Source: Coriobacteriaceae bacterium (GTDB taxonomy: Bacteria; Actinomycetota; Coriobacteriia; Coriobacteriales; Coriobacteriaceae). From it: a DNA stretch of 12,670 nucleotides. The notes below the pieces were generated by a model. It searched no databases and was not told the DNA's origin. It was given only the letters and a program-made list of their open reading frames with translations. Positions 6,925 to 12,670 of this stretch are shown one piece after another. Where the stretch lies: contig CADFMD010000021.1 of assembly GCA_902835305.1 (NCBI GenBank), positions 1-12,670 on the forward strand, given 5' to 3'. The position numbers and the translations under genes were made by a program. Positions within the stretch are counted from its first letter, which is position 1, and the number at the start of each line of letters is the position of its first letter.

Positions 6925-8040
6925 ATGGCCGAGCTGACGCCCCGCATGAAGGAGCTTGTCCAGCCTTACCTGACCGGTATTGAGCCCTACGATCCTAACT
7001 TTACGCCCACGCGCATCAATCTTTCGGCCAACGAGAACACCTATCCCGTGCCCGCCGGCGTGCGCGAGGCGGTTGATGCGGCCCTGGCTGCCATGCCGCT
7101 CAACCGCTATCCCGATCCCATGTCCAACGACCTGCGCGACGAGCTTGCTGCCTGGCATGGCGTGACGCGCGAGAACATCTGCGTGGGCAACGGTGGCGAC
7201 GAGCTGCTCTATAACTACCTGCTGGCATTTGGCGGCGCGGGGAGGACCCTGCTCAACTGCCCGCCGTGCTTTAGCGAGTATGCCTTCTTTGCGTCTCTGT
7301 GCCAGACTGAAGTGCGCGATGTGTGGCGCGACCCGGCGACCTTTGAACTCGATCAGGCAGCCGTGCTTGCGGCGGCTCCCGAGTGCAGCCTGGCCATCGT
7401 GACCTCGCCCAACAATCCCACGGGCGATGTGGTGCCGCTCGACTTTGTCGCGGCCCTGTGCGATGCATGCCCCGGCATGGTGATGGTCGACGAGGCCTAT
7501 GTTGAGTTTGCCGACGATTCGTTTGGCGCGGCAACCACAGCGCAAGGGCTTATCGCTAAGCATCCCAACCTGGTGATTCTGCATACGCTGTCCAAGGCGT
7601 TTGGCGCCGCCGGCACGCGTCTGGGCTATGTGATCGCGGCGCCTGAGGTCATCGATGTGTTTGCGGCGATTCGCCAGATTTATTCGGTCAATGTGCTGAG
7701 CCAGGCCGCCGCGCTTGCCTGCGTGCGTGCCCGCGATGCGTACGCGCCCGTGGTGGCACAGGTTGCATCCGAGCGCGAACGCGAGCTGTGCGCCCTGTGC
7801 GCAATGGCTGCCGAGGGCCTGCCCGTGGAGACATGGCCGAGTGCAGCGAATTTTGTGCTCGTGCGCACGCCGCATGCCACGCGCGTGCGCGAGCGCCTGC
7901 GCGACGAGTATTCAATTTTGGTGCGCGACTTTAGCTACGCGCCGGGGCTCGCGGACTGTCTGCGCATTACCGTGGGTACCCCGCAGGAAAACGACGAGGT
8001 GCTGGCTGCGTTTGCCGCGCTGGTGAAGGAGGAGATGTAG
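6925..8040 (+). CDS. hisC: Histidinol-phosphate aminotransferase
   Basis: A PLP-dependent class I/II aminotransferase (371 residues) that converts imidazole acetol phosphate and glutamate to L-histidinol phosphate. Visible family marks are SPNNPTGD with N163/N164, VDEAYVEF with D189 and Y192, and the PLP lysine K224 in HTLSKAFGAAGTRLGY. The start at ATG 6925 is preferred because GGGGAGG (in the last codons of hisD) precedes it and the protein then begins MAELTPRMKEL as in the family. The frame also runs upstream into hisD from a GTG at 6856. The gene abuts hisB with no gap. Confidence 0.95.
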   Translation: MAELTPRMKELVQPYLTGIEPYDPNFTPTRINLSANENTYPVPAGVREAVDAALAAMPLNRYPDPMSNDLRDELAAWHGVTRENICVGNGGDELLYNYLLAFGGAGRTLLNCPPCFSEYAFFASLCQTEVRDVWRDPATFELDQAAVLAAAPECSLAIVTSPNNPTGDVVPLDFVAALCDACPGMVMVDEAYVEFADDSFGAATTAQGLIAKHPNLVILHTLSKAFGAAGTRLGYVIAAPEVIDVFAAIRQIYSVNVLSQAAALACVRARDAYAPVVAQVASERERELCALCAMAAEGLPVETWPSAANFVLVRTPHATRVRERLRDEYSILVRDFSYAPGLADCLRITVGTPQENDEVLAAFAALVKEEM

Positions 8041-8628
8041 ATGGACCGCTATGCCGAGGTAACCCGCAAGACGGGCGAGACCGACATTGTCGTAAAGCTC
8101 GACCTGGACGGAAGCGGCGTGTGCGATATCTCGACCGGCGTGCCGTTTTTCGACCACATGCTCAACGCTTTTGGCCGCCATGGTCTGTTCGATCTGACGG
8201 TGCACGCGGTGGGCGACGTGGAGGTCGATGCGCACCACACCGTCGAGGACACGGGTATTGTGCTGGGCGAGGCGTTTTGTCAGGCGCTGGGCGACAAGGC
8301 GGGCATTACGCGCTTTGCCGACGCGGCGATCGCCATGGACGAGACGCTTGTGATGGCTGCTGTTGATATTTCGGGCCGCGGGCAGGCCTACTGCGAGCTG
8401 CCCGTGCCCACCGAGCGCGTGGGCAGCTTTGATACCGAGCTGGCCGTCGAGTTCTTCTACGCCTTCGCGCGCGATGCCAAGCTCACGCTGCGCGTTCGCG
8501 AACTGGCGGGCGGTAACTCGCATCACATTATCGAGGCCGCCTTTAAGGCCGTGGGCCGCACGATGCGCCACGCCTGCGAGCTCGATCCCCGCGTGCAGGG
8601 CATCCCCAGCACCAAGGGCTCACTGTAA
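8041..8628 (+). CDS. hisB: Imidazoleglycerol-phosphate dehydratase (single function)
   Basis: A manganese-dependent dehydratase that converts imidazole glycerol phosphate to imidazole acetol phosphate. The 195 residues are the monofunctional length. The metal-binding motifs are H65-H66-T-V-E69-D-T-G and GGNSHHIIEA at 157-166, and the family's C-terminal end (IPSTKGSL) is intact. There is no HAD phosphatase domain as in enterobacterial HisB, so the histidinol-phosphatase step must be done by another protein. ATG 8041 follows the hisC stop directly; AAGGAGGAG at 8026-8034 is its ribosome binding site. Confidence 0.96.
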   Translation: MDRYAEVTRKTGETDIVVKLDLDGSGVCDISTGVPFFDHMLNAFGRHGLFDLTVHAVGDVEVDAHHTVEDTGIVLGEAFCQALGDKAGITRFADAAIAMDETLVMAAVDISGRGQAYCELPVPTERVGSFDTELAVEFFYAFARDAKLTLRVRELAGGNSHHIIEAAFKAVGRTMRHACELDPRVQGIPSTKGSL

Positions 8629-8641
8629 CCGTCACAAGGGT

Positions 8642-8682
8642 AAAACCACCACGAAGGTGCCTGTCCCCTTTGTGGTGGTTTT
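8642..8682. repeat. 16-bp hairpin with GGTGCCTGTCCCC core, REP-like, between hisB and hisH
   Basis: AAAACCACCACGAAGG (8642-8657) pairs with 8667-8682 with a single G-U pair, leaving a 9-nt loop TGCCTGTCC. The arms begin with AAAA and end with TTTT, so it could also terminate in either direction. The core GGTGCCTGTCCCC resembles a motif I recall as a dispersed repeat in many bacterial genomes, sometimes near REP-associated Y1 transposases. That recognition is from memory. It fills most of the 79-nt gap between two genes of one operon. Confidence 0.55.
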
Positions 8683-8707
8683 GGACAAAGAGAAGAGGGA
8701 GGGTCGC

Positions 8708-9409
8708 GTGGGCGAACCGAAGATCGTGGTGGTCGACTACCACAAGGGCAACTTGTCGAGCGTCGTGCGCGGGCTTGCGCGCGCCGGTGCCGCCGCCTGT
8801 ACATCGGACGACCCGGAGCAAATCCGCCGCGCCGACGGCCTGGTCATTCCGGGCGTGGGCGCGTTCTATGACGCGATCGCCTTTATGCGCCAGAGCGGCG
8901 AGGAGGCGGCCGTGCTCGATGCCGTTGCCGCCGGAACTCCGCTGCTCGGCATCTGCCTGGGCCTTCAGCTGTTTTTTGAGCGCGGCAACGAGGGCGTTCC
9001 TGCGGGCGAGGGTGTTGCCGTGGACGGCGACGCCTCCGGGCAGGCCGGTGCTCCTTGGGTCGATGGCCTGGGCATCATGCGCGGTTCGTGCACGCGCTTG
9101 GAGTCGAGTCGCCTGAAGGTGCCGCACGTGGGCTGGGACCAGGTGCACATGACGCCCGCCGGGGCGGCCGATCCGTTGCTCGCCGGTTTTGCCGAGGGCG
9201 CCAACATGTACTTCACCCACAGCTACGCGGTGGCCGACGACGCCGATGCCGCTGATGTTTTGGCGTGCACGCACTACACGCGGAGTTTCCCGTGCATCGT
9301 GCGTCGCGGCAACGTGTGGGGCTGTCAGTTCCATCCCGAGAAATCCTCCGCGCTTGGTCAGCGCATCCTTAAGAACTTCGTCAACATCGTCGAGGAGGCC
9401 GGCCGATGA
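8708..9409 (+). CDS. hisH: Imidazole glycerol phosphate synthase, glutaminase subunit
   Basis: A class I glutamine amidotransferase that releases ammonia from glutamine and passes it through HisF. The nucleophile is C83 in GICLGLQLFF, and the His-Glu pair is H209/E211 in QFHPEKSS. The start is inferred as GTG 8708, giving MGEPKIVVVDYHKGN, because GAGGGAGGG lies just upstream and HisH proteins begin at this beta strand. The open frame runs on to 8363 inside hisB in another frame, which is accidental. The 233 residues are somewhat longer than usual, owing to an acidic, Gly-rich insertion near residues 100-117. The stop overlaps the hisA start by 4 nt (ATGA). Confidence 0.94.
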   Translation: MGEPKIVVVDYHKGNLSSVVRGLARAGAAACTSDDPEQIRRADGLVIPGVGAFYDAIAFMRQSGEEAAVLDAVAAGTPLLGICLGLQLFFERGNEGVPAGEGVAVDGDASGQAGAPWVDGLGIMRGSCTRLESSRLKVPHVGWDQVHMTPAGAADPLLAGFAEGANMYFTHSYAVADDADAADVLACTHYTRSFPCIVRRGNVWGCQFHPEKSSALGQRILKNFVNIVEEAGR

Positions 9410-10137
9410 TCCTGTTTCCTGCAATCGATTTGATCGGCGGCAAGGTCGTGCGCCTGGAGCGCGGCGACCGGAGCCGCTGCAAGGTATATTCCGACGACCC
9501 CGTGGCCGTTGCTCGCTCCTTTGCCGAGCATGGTGCGAGCTGGGTGCACGTCGTCGACCTGTCCGCTGCCTTTGGCGAGGACGAGGACGCGTGCGCTGCC
9601 AACTCGGCGGCGATCGAGGCCATCTGCGGCGTCGACGGTCTGTCGGTGGACGTGGGCGGCGGCGTTCGCTCGCTCGCGCGCATCGACGAGCTGGCCGGCT
9701 ACGGCGCGCGTCGCATCGCACTGGGCACCGTGCTGGTGACTGAGCCGGGTTTTGCCGAGGTGGCGGCCCAAGGCTTTGGCGAGCTGCTGGTGGCAGATAT
9801 TGCCGCCCGTGACGGCCAGGTCAAGGTGAACGGTTGGCGCGACGGTGCGGGTGTGGCGCTCGACGATGCCGTGGCGCAGCTCACGGAGCTGGGCTTTAAA
9901 CATCTGGTGTATACCGATATCGCGCGCGACGGTATGCAGACGGGCATCGACGTGGCAGCATATCGCCATGTGGCCGAGGTCGCGGGATTTCCCATCGTGG
10001 CTTCGGGCGGCATCTCGACGCTCGACGACATCCGCGCGCTGGCCGCGGTGGGCGAGGGCGCGATTGAAGGTGCCATCACCGGCCGTGCGCTCTACGAGGG
10101 CAACTTTACGCTGGTACAGGCGTTGGCCGCTGCCTGA
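9406..10137 (+). CDS. hisA: Phosphoribosylformimino-AICAR ribonucleotide isomerase
   Basis: A beta/alpha-barrel enzyme (243 residues) that carries out the Amadori rearrangement of ProFAR to PRFAR. The N-terminal half-barrel shows FPAIDL with the catalytic D8 and GGKVVRLERGD. The second half shows ADIAARDG with D131 and YTDIARDG with D171, followed by ASGGIS, the phosphate-binding loop. The Asp-rich stretch AFGEDEDA at about 60-67 is typical of the family's variable loop. In many actinobacteria the equivalent PriA also does the TrpF reaction. This sequence looks closer to ordinary HisA, but dual function cannot be excluded. It overlaps hisH by 4 nt, indicating coupled translation. Confidence 0.93.
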   Translation: MILFPAIDLIGGKVVRLERGDRSRCKVYSDDPVAVARSFAEHGASWVHVVDLSAAFGEDEDACAANSAAIEAICGVDGLSVDVGGGVRSLARIDELAGYGARRIALGTVLVTEPGFAEVAAQGFGELLVADIAARDGQVKVNGWRDGAGVALDDAVAQLTELGFKHLVYTDIARDGMQTGIDVAAYRHVAEVAGFPIVASGGISTLDDIRALAAVGEGAIEGAITGRALYEGNFTLVQALAAA

Positions 10138-10152
10138 GGGGAGGAGTAGCCC

Positions 10153-10935
10153 ATGCTTACCAAGCGCGTGATTCCCTGTCTGGATGTTAAGGACGGCCGC
10201 GTGGTCAAGGGCGTCAACTTTGTGAGCCTGCGCGATGCGGGCGACCCGGTGGAGCTGGCCCGTGCCTACGACCGCGAAGGTGCAGACGAGGTCGTCTTCC
10301 TGGACATTACCGCCACGAGCGACAACCGCGCGACGACCATCGAGATGGCGGCGCATGCGGCCGAGGAGCTCGCTATTCCCTATACCGTGGGCGGCGGTTT
10401 TCGCGACCTGGCGGGCATGCGAACCATGGTGGCGGCCGGTGCCGACAAGGTATCGCTCAACTCGGCGGCCGTGCGCGACCCGTCGCTGATCAGCCAAGCT
10501 GCCGCGGCGTTTGGCAGCCAGGCCGTGGTCGTGGCGATCGATGCCAAGCGCGTCGGCCTGCCTGGGCAGCCGGATGCCGACAAGTGGGAGGTTTTTACCG
10601 CAGGAGGCCGCAACGCCGCGGGTATCGATGCGGTGGCATGGGCCGAGGAGGCGGCTCGTCGCGGCGCCGGCGAGATTCTGCTGACCAGCATGGACCGCGA
10701 CGGCACCAAGGCCGGCTTTGACCTGGCGCTCACCCGCGCCGTGGCGCGCGCGGTGCCAATCCCCGTCATCGCGAGCGGCGGCGTGGGCACGCTCGAGCAT
10801 TTCGCCGAGGGCGTGATCGAGGGCGAGGCCGATGCCGTGCTGGCGGCCAGCGTCTTTCACTTTGGAACTTTCAGCATTCGCCAGGTGAAGGAGTATATGG
10901 CCAGCCAAGGCATCCCTGTGAGGCTGGACTTCTAG
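10153..10935 (+). CDS. hisF: Imidazole glycerol phosphate synthase, cyclase subunit
   Basis: The beta/alpha-barrel partner of HisH. It uses the delivered ammonia to turn PRFAR into imidazole glycerol phosphate and AICAR. The 260 residues are standard. The catalytic aspartates are at their canonical positions, D11 (RVIPCLDVKDGRVVKG) and D130 (VVAIDAKR). GGGFRDL, SLNSAAV and ASGGVG mark the phosphate sites. ATG 10153 has AGGGGAGGAG just upstream and lies 15 nt after hisA. The 147-nt gap that follows holds a large palindrome. Confidence 0.96.
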   Translation: MLTKRVIPCLDVKDGRVVKGVNFVSLRDAGDPVELARAYDREGADEVVFLDITATSDNRATTIEMAAHAAEELAIPYTVGGGFRDLAGMRTMVAAGADKVSLNSAAVRDPSLISQAAAAFGSQAVVVAIDAKRVGLPGQPDADKWEVFTAGGRNAAGIDAVAWAEEAARRGAGEILLTSMDRDGTKAGFDLALTRAVARAVPIPVIASGGVGTLEHFAEGVIEGEADAVLAASVFHFGTFSIRQVKEYMASQGIPVRLDF

Positions 10936-10944
10936 TGCTGCGGC

Positions 10945-11038
10945 TTGCCCAGGCACCGCATCTTGCCGCTCAAACCGTCGCTCGCGTACCAAAGTACGCG
11001 TCGCTCCTCTTTCGCGGCAACCTGCGGCACCTGGACAA
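10945..11038. repeat. About 94-nt imperfect palindrome between hisF and hisI
   Basis: The block folds around a centre at 10991/10992. Positions 10945-10973 pair with 11010-11038 at 22 of 29 positions. The mismatches fall in regularly spaced 1-2-nt internal loops (10948, 10954-55, 10961-62, 10970-71). The middle is a 7-bp hairpin, CGCGTAC (10983-10989) with GTACGCG (10994-11000) around CAAA. An 8-nt direct repeat CGTCGCTC (10976 and 10999) flanks that hairpin. It occupies most of the gap and carries no believable gene. A dispersed palindromic element or a structured RNA is more likely than a simple terminator, as no U-tract follows. Confidence 0.6.
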
Positions 11039-11082
11039 CCCTCGCCGACCTGTGGGATTTCGTTTGTTACTTGGGAGAAATG

Positions 11083-11424
11083 ATGACTGAGGTAATAAAT
11101 GCTACCGAGCTTAAATACGACGCCCACGGGCTGATTCCTTGTGTGGTTCAGCAGTACGACACCGGCGAGGTGCTTATGGTTGCTTGGATGAACGAGGAAT
11201 CGGTGGGGCTGACGCTCAAGACCGGGACCACGTGGTTTTGGAGTCGCAGCCGTCAGGAGCTCTGGAACAAGGGCGCGACGAGTGGCAACATGCAGGAGGT
11301 CAAGGAGCTCTGGGCCGACTGCGATAGCGATACGCTGCTGGTCAAGGTGGACTCGCCGGGCCCGGCCTGCCATACCGGCAACCGTACCTGCTTCTTTAAG
11401 CGCGTGGAAGGGGGAGTGCGATGA
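11083..11424 (+). CDS. hisI: Phosphoribosyl-AMP cyclohydrolase
   Basis: A zinc and magnesium enzyme (113 residues) that opens the adenine ring of phosphoribosyl-AMP to give ProFAR. All ligands are visible: D79, D81 and D83 with C80 in ADCDSDT, then C96 and C103 in PACHTGNRTCF. It is single-domain; the HisE activity is a separate gene here. Two ATGs in frame are possible (11080 and 11083). 11083 gives the better 5-nt distance from GGGAG (11073-11077). The frame extends to a TTG at 10945, but that part is the palindrome and is rejected as coding. The stop overlaps the next gene's start by 4 nt. Confidence 0.94.
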   Translation: MTEVINATELKYDAHGLIPCVVQQYDTGEVLMVAWMNEESVGLTLKTGTTWFWSRSRQELWNKGATSGNMQEVKELWADCDSDTLLVKVDSPGPACHTGNRTCFFKRVEGGVR

Positions 11425-11648
11425 AAGTCGTAACGCCGTTCGAGGTCGCCGACTGCAACACCGAACTCCTCCGCGCGGGCGTGCCATGCCGCGTGCACCT
11501 GACTGATGCCTGCGGGGCGCAGTCGCTTTGGCTCGAGGCCGAGAAGGAAAGGCTCGATGAGGCCCATGCCGTCATCGTCGAGTTCTTTGAGAAAAAGGGC
11601 GCAAAGCCTCGGTTCGATGAGACCGGTACCTACTTTACGCTGCAGTAA
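11421..11648 (+). CDS. Small uncharacterised protein within the his operon (RDAC-like)
   Basis: A 75-residue protein between hisI and hisE. Its ATG overlaps the hisI stop (ATGA), with AAGGGGGAG just upstream, so translation is almost certainly coupled and the gene real. It has no signal peptide or membrane segment. The pattern is an N-terminal strand (MKVVTPFEV), then VHLTDACGAQS at about 25-35, and a helix with EFFEKKGAKPRF. HLTDACG resembles a small family I recall being named RDAC after a similar motif, with no known function; this is from memory. C23 and C31 might bind metal or be redox active, but nothing in the sequence proves it. Position suggests a role in histidine synthesis, perhaps helping HisI or HisE. 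Confidence 0.8.
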   Translation: MKVVTPFEVADCNTELLRAGVPCRVHLTDACGAQSLWLEAEKERLDEAHAVIVEFFEKKGAKPRFDETGTYFTLQ

Positions 11649-11663
11649 CGAGAGGAAATAACC

Positions 11664-11981
11664 ATGGGAGTCAGAACAGCTAACGTGCAGCTGGGAAATA
11701 TCGGCGAGACGCTGACAGGTCTGGCCGAGGTGATTCACGGTCGTCATGATGCATCGCCGCAGGAGAGCTATACCGCGCGTCTGCTGACCGATGTCGAGGA
11801 CGAGCTGCTCAAGAAGCTTGCCGAGGAGGCAAGCGAGGTGATCATGGCCTGCAAGGATAACGATCACGATCACATCCGCTACGAGGCCGGCGACCTGGTC
11901 TACCACCTGCTCGTGACGCTCGAGCGCTACGGTATCACCCTCGACGAGCTAGCCGGCGAACTCAACGCCCGCCGCCACTAG
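11664..11981 (+). CDS. hisE: Phosphoribosyl-ATP pyrophosphatase
   Basis: An all-helical MazG-like enzyme (105 residues) that removes pyrophosphate from phosphoribosyl-ATP, the second pathway step. Family marks are ESYTARLL near residue 35, KKLAEEASEVIMACKD with the metal-binding glutamates, and YEAGDLVYHLLV. ATG 11664 follows AGAGGA (11651-11656), 15 nt after the small gene. It is the last his gene. No terminator is seen after it; instead the end of an IS110-type element begins within a few bases, so the original operon end may have been displaced. Confidence 0.94.
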   Translation: MGVRTANVQLGNIGETLTGLAEVIHGRHDASPQESYTARLLTDVEDELLKKLAEEASEVIMACKDNDHDHIRYEAGDLVYHLLVTLERYGITLDELAGELNARRH

Positions 11982-11984
11982 TCA

Positions 11985-12621
11985 TTGGGTGTTCCTATAG
12001 TTTTGTCAACCTTCGACGCTACTCCCGGTAGGGCACCCGGTCGCGCATCACGGCGTATATCGCCCTGAGCCGCTTCCTCGCGACGGCCTTGAGCGCCCGC
12101 CCGTGCCCCATGCCCCGCGCCCTGCAGGCCCGGTAGTACTCGCCGTAGCGCCCCGAGGACCTCACCAGGCTGTTGCACGAGAAGATCAGAAGAGACTTGA
12201 GCCTCGCGTCGCCCCGCCTGGACGCCCTGACCGACCTCACCGACGTGCCGGAGCTCCTCACCCTCGGGGCTATGCCGCAGTACGAGGCCAGGTGGTCGTG
12301 GTCCGGGAACCTCGCGATGTCGACCGATACCGCGAGCTGCGCCGCGGTCCTCGGGCCGATGCCGGGCACGGTGAGCAGGCACGCGTAGGTCTCGTCGCCC
12401 TCGAGCAGCCCCGCCGTCTCGGCCTCGAGGGCCCCGGCCTCGTCGAGGGCCTCCGATATCCGGGCGGCCAGGAACCTGACCTGCCTGTTCTCGGCCTCGA
12501 CGAGCGCCGGCGGGGGCGCGGTGGAGGCGGCCGCGGCCTCCCCGGCGGCCTCGGCCCGCGGGCCCCCGGCCCCGGAGCGGGCGATCCCCCACGCCCCGCC
12601 GAACCCGGCGAGCAGCTCTGT
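11985..12621 (-). mobile_element. Truncated IS110-family insertion sequence remnant
   Basis: The segment carries the 3' half of an IS110 transposase on the minus strand and about 35 nt of element end beyond its stop. On the minus strand this end reads TTGACAAAACTATAGGAACA, which looks like the short tail seen after IS110 transposase genes. The exact end between 11982 and about 12000 cannot be fixed. At about 12621 the sequence changes abruptly from very GC-rich to AT-richer DNA and the transposase similarity stops, so the 5' part of the element, including any bridge-RNA region, is missing. IS110 elements lack classical terminal inverted repeats, and none is seen. Confidence 0.65.
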
Positions 12622-12654
12622 TAGCGTCAATCTAATTTTCACCAGTTTCACCAA
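12019..12654 (-). pseudogene. IS110-family transposase, C-terminal half only
   Basis: The 211-codon frame (TTG at 12654 to TAG at 12019) matches the C-terminal Transposase_20 part of IS110 transposases: LLTVPGIGPRTAAQLA (helix-hairpin-helix-like, VPGIG at 96-100), ASYCGIAPR, then ASRRGDARLK with the candidate nucleophile S145, and the usual tail LKAVARKRLRAIYAVMRD. Intact IS110 proteins have about 330-430 residues with an N-terminal DEDD RuvC-like domain. That domain is absent, and an in-frame TGA at 12657-12655 precedes the TTG, so it does not continue off the window in this frame. The first ten or so codons belong to the AT-richer flank. It is probably not an active recombinase. Confidence 0.8.
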
Positions 12655-12670
12655 TCAAACGCGCCGTTCG
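12622..12670. other. Short AT-richer stretch beyond the transposase remnant
   Basis: The base composition drops sharply compared with the transposase fragment. It contains a tandem near-repeat (TTTTCACCA then GTTTCACCA, about 12635-12652). On the minus strand one frame reads RTARLIGETGEN and then stops at 12634-12632; it could be the tail of another gene, but 12 codons are too few to support a call. Confidence 0.3.

Noticed and set aside
8041..8628. Bifunctional HisB with a phosphatase domain.
   Set aside because: The protein is only 195 residues and consists wholly of the dehydratase domain.
10945..11038. A CRISPR repeat or tRNA gene in the palindromic gap.
   Set aside because: There is one copy only, no regular spacers, and no cloverleaf or CCA end; the structure is a single long hairpin with internal loops.
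10945..11082. N-terminal extension of HisI from a TTG.
   Set aside because: The segment is an imperfect palindrome, HisI would be unusually long, and a proper ribosome binding site precedes 11083.
9358..11487. A 709-codon minus-strand open frame across hisA, hisF and hisI.
   Set aside because: Same explanation: it mirrors strongly biased codons of real genes and crosses the intergenic palindrome, with no family resemblance.
11985..12670. A complete, active IS110 element with bridge RNA.
   Set aside because: The DEDD half is missing, an in-frame TGA precedes the only start, and the non-coding region expected upstream of the transposase is absent.

Overview
The window is GC-rich bacterial DNA. 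Tight operon packing, strong AGGAGG-type ribosome binding sites and GTG/ATG starts fit the sequence. The protein sequences and gene order (a short RDAC-like gene among his genes, an IS110 tail) look most like a Coriobacteriia gut actinobacterium such as Collinsella. That placement is from memory of similar sequences and was not computed.

Layout. (1) 1-46 is the last 14 codons of an upstream gene, probably a membrane protein, followed by a strong hairpin at 80-119. (2) 139-1353 is a 12-helix major facilitator transporter. (3) 1372-1472 is a promoter region with an 11-bp inverted repeat. It drives a SIS-domain protein of the FrlB/FraB deglycase type (1524-2585), followed by an FrlC-like TIM-barrel epimerase (2659-3495). 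This pair points to Amadori-product or similar sugar-amine catabolism, but no sugar kinase is present. (4) 3666-11981 is a nearly complete histidine biosynthesis operon on the + strand: hisZ-hisG fused in one ORF, hisD, hisC, hisB, hisH, hisA, hisF, hisI, a 75-residue uncharacterised gene, hisE. (5) 12019-12654 (minus strand) is the C-terminal half of an IS110-family transposase whose N-terminal DEDD half is missing. Its element end lies only a few bases after hisE.

How the genes work together. HisZG starts the pathway from PRPP and ATP. HisE and HisI hydrolyse and open the adenine ring, HisA isomerises, HisHF forms the imidazole ring, HisB dehydrates, HisC transaminates and HisD performs the final oxidation to histidine. 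The only step with no gene here is histidinol-phosphate phosphatase: HisB is the dehydratase alone and no HisN or HisJ is visible.

The operon has a block structure. hisDCB, hisHAF and hisI-small gene-hisE are packed with junctions of -4 to +15 nt. The three gaps between blocks (105, 79 and 147 nt) each hold a conspicuous palindrome: a terminator-like hairpin, a REP-like hairpin and a roughly 94-nt imperfect cruciform. The observations most worth following up are the HisZ-HisG fusion, the translationally coupled small gene, the palindromes that divide the operon, and the FrlB/FrlC-like pair with its operator-like promoter. I see no evidence for a wholly new defence or mobile system.
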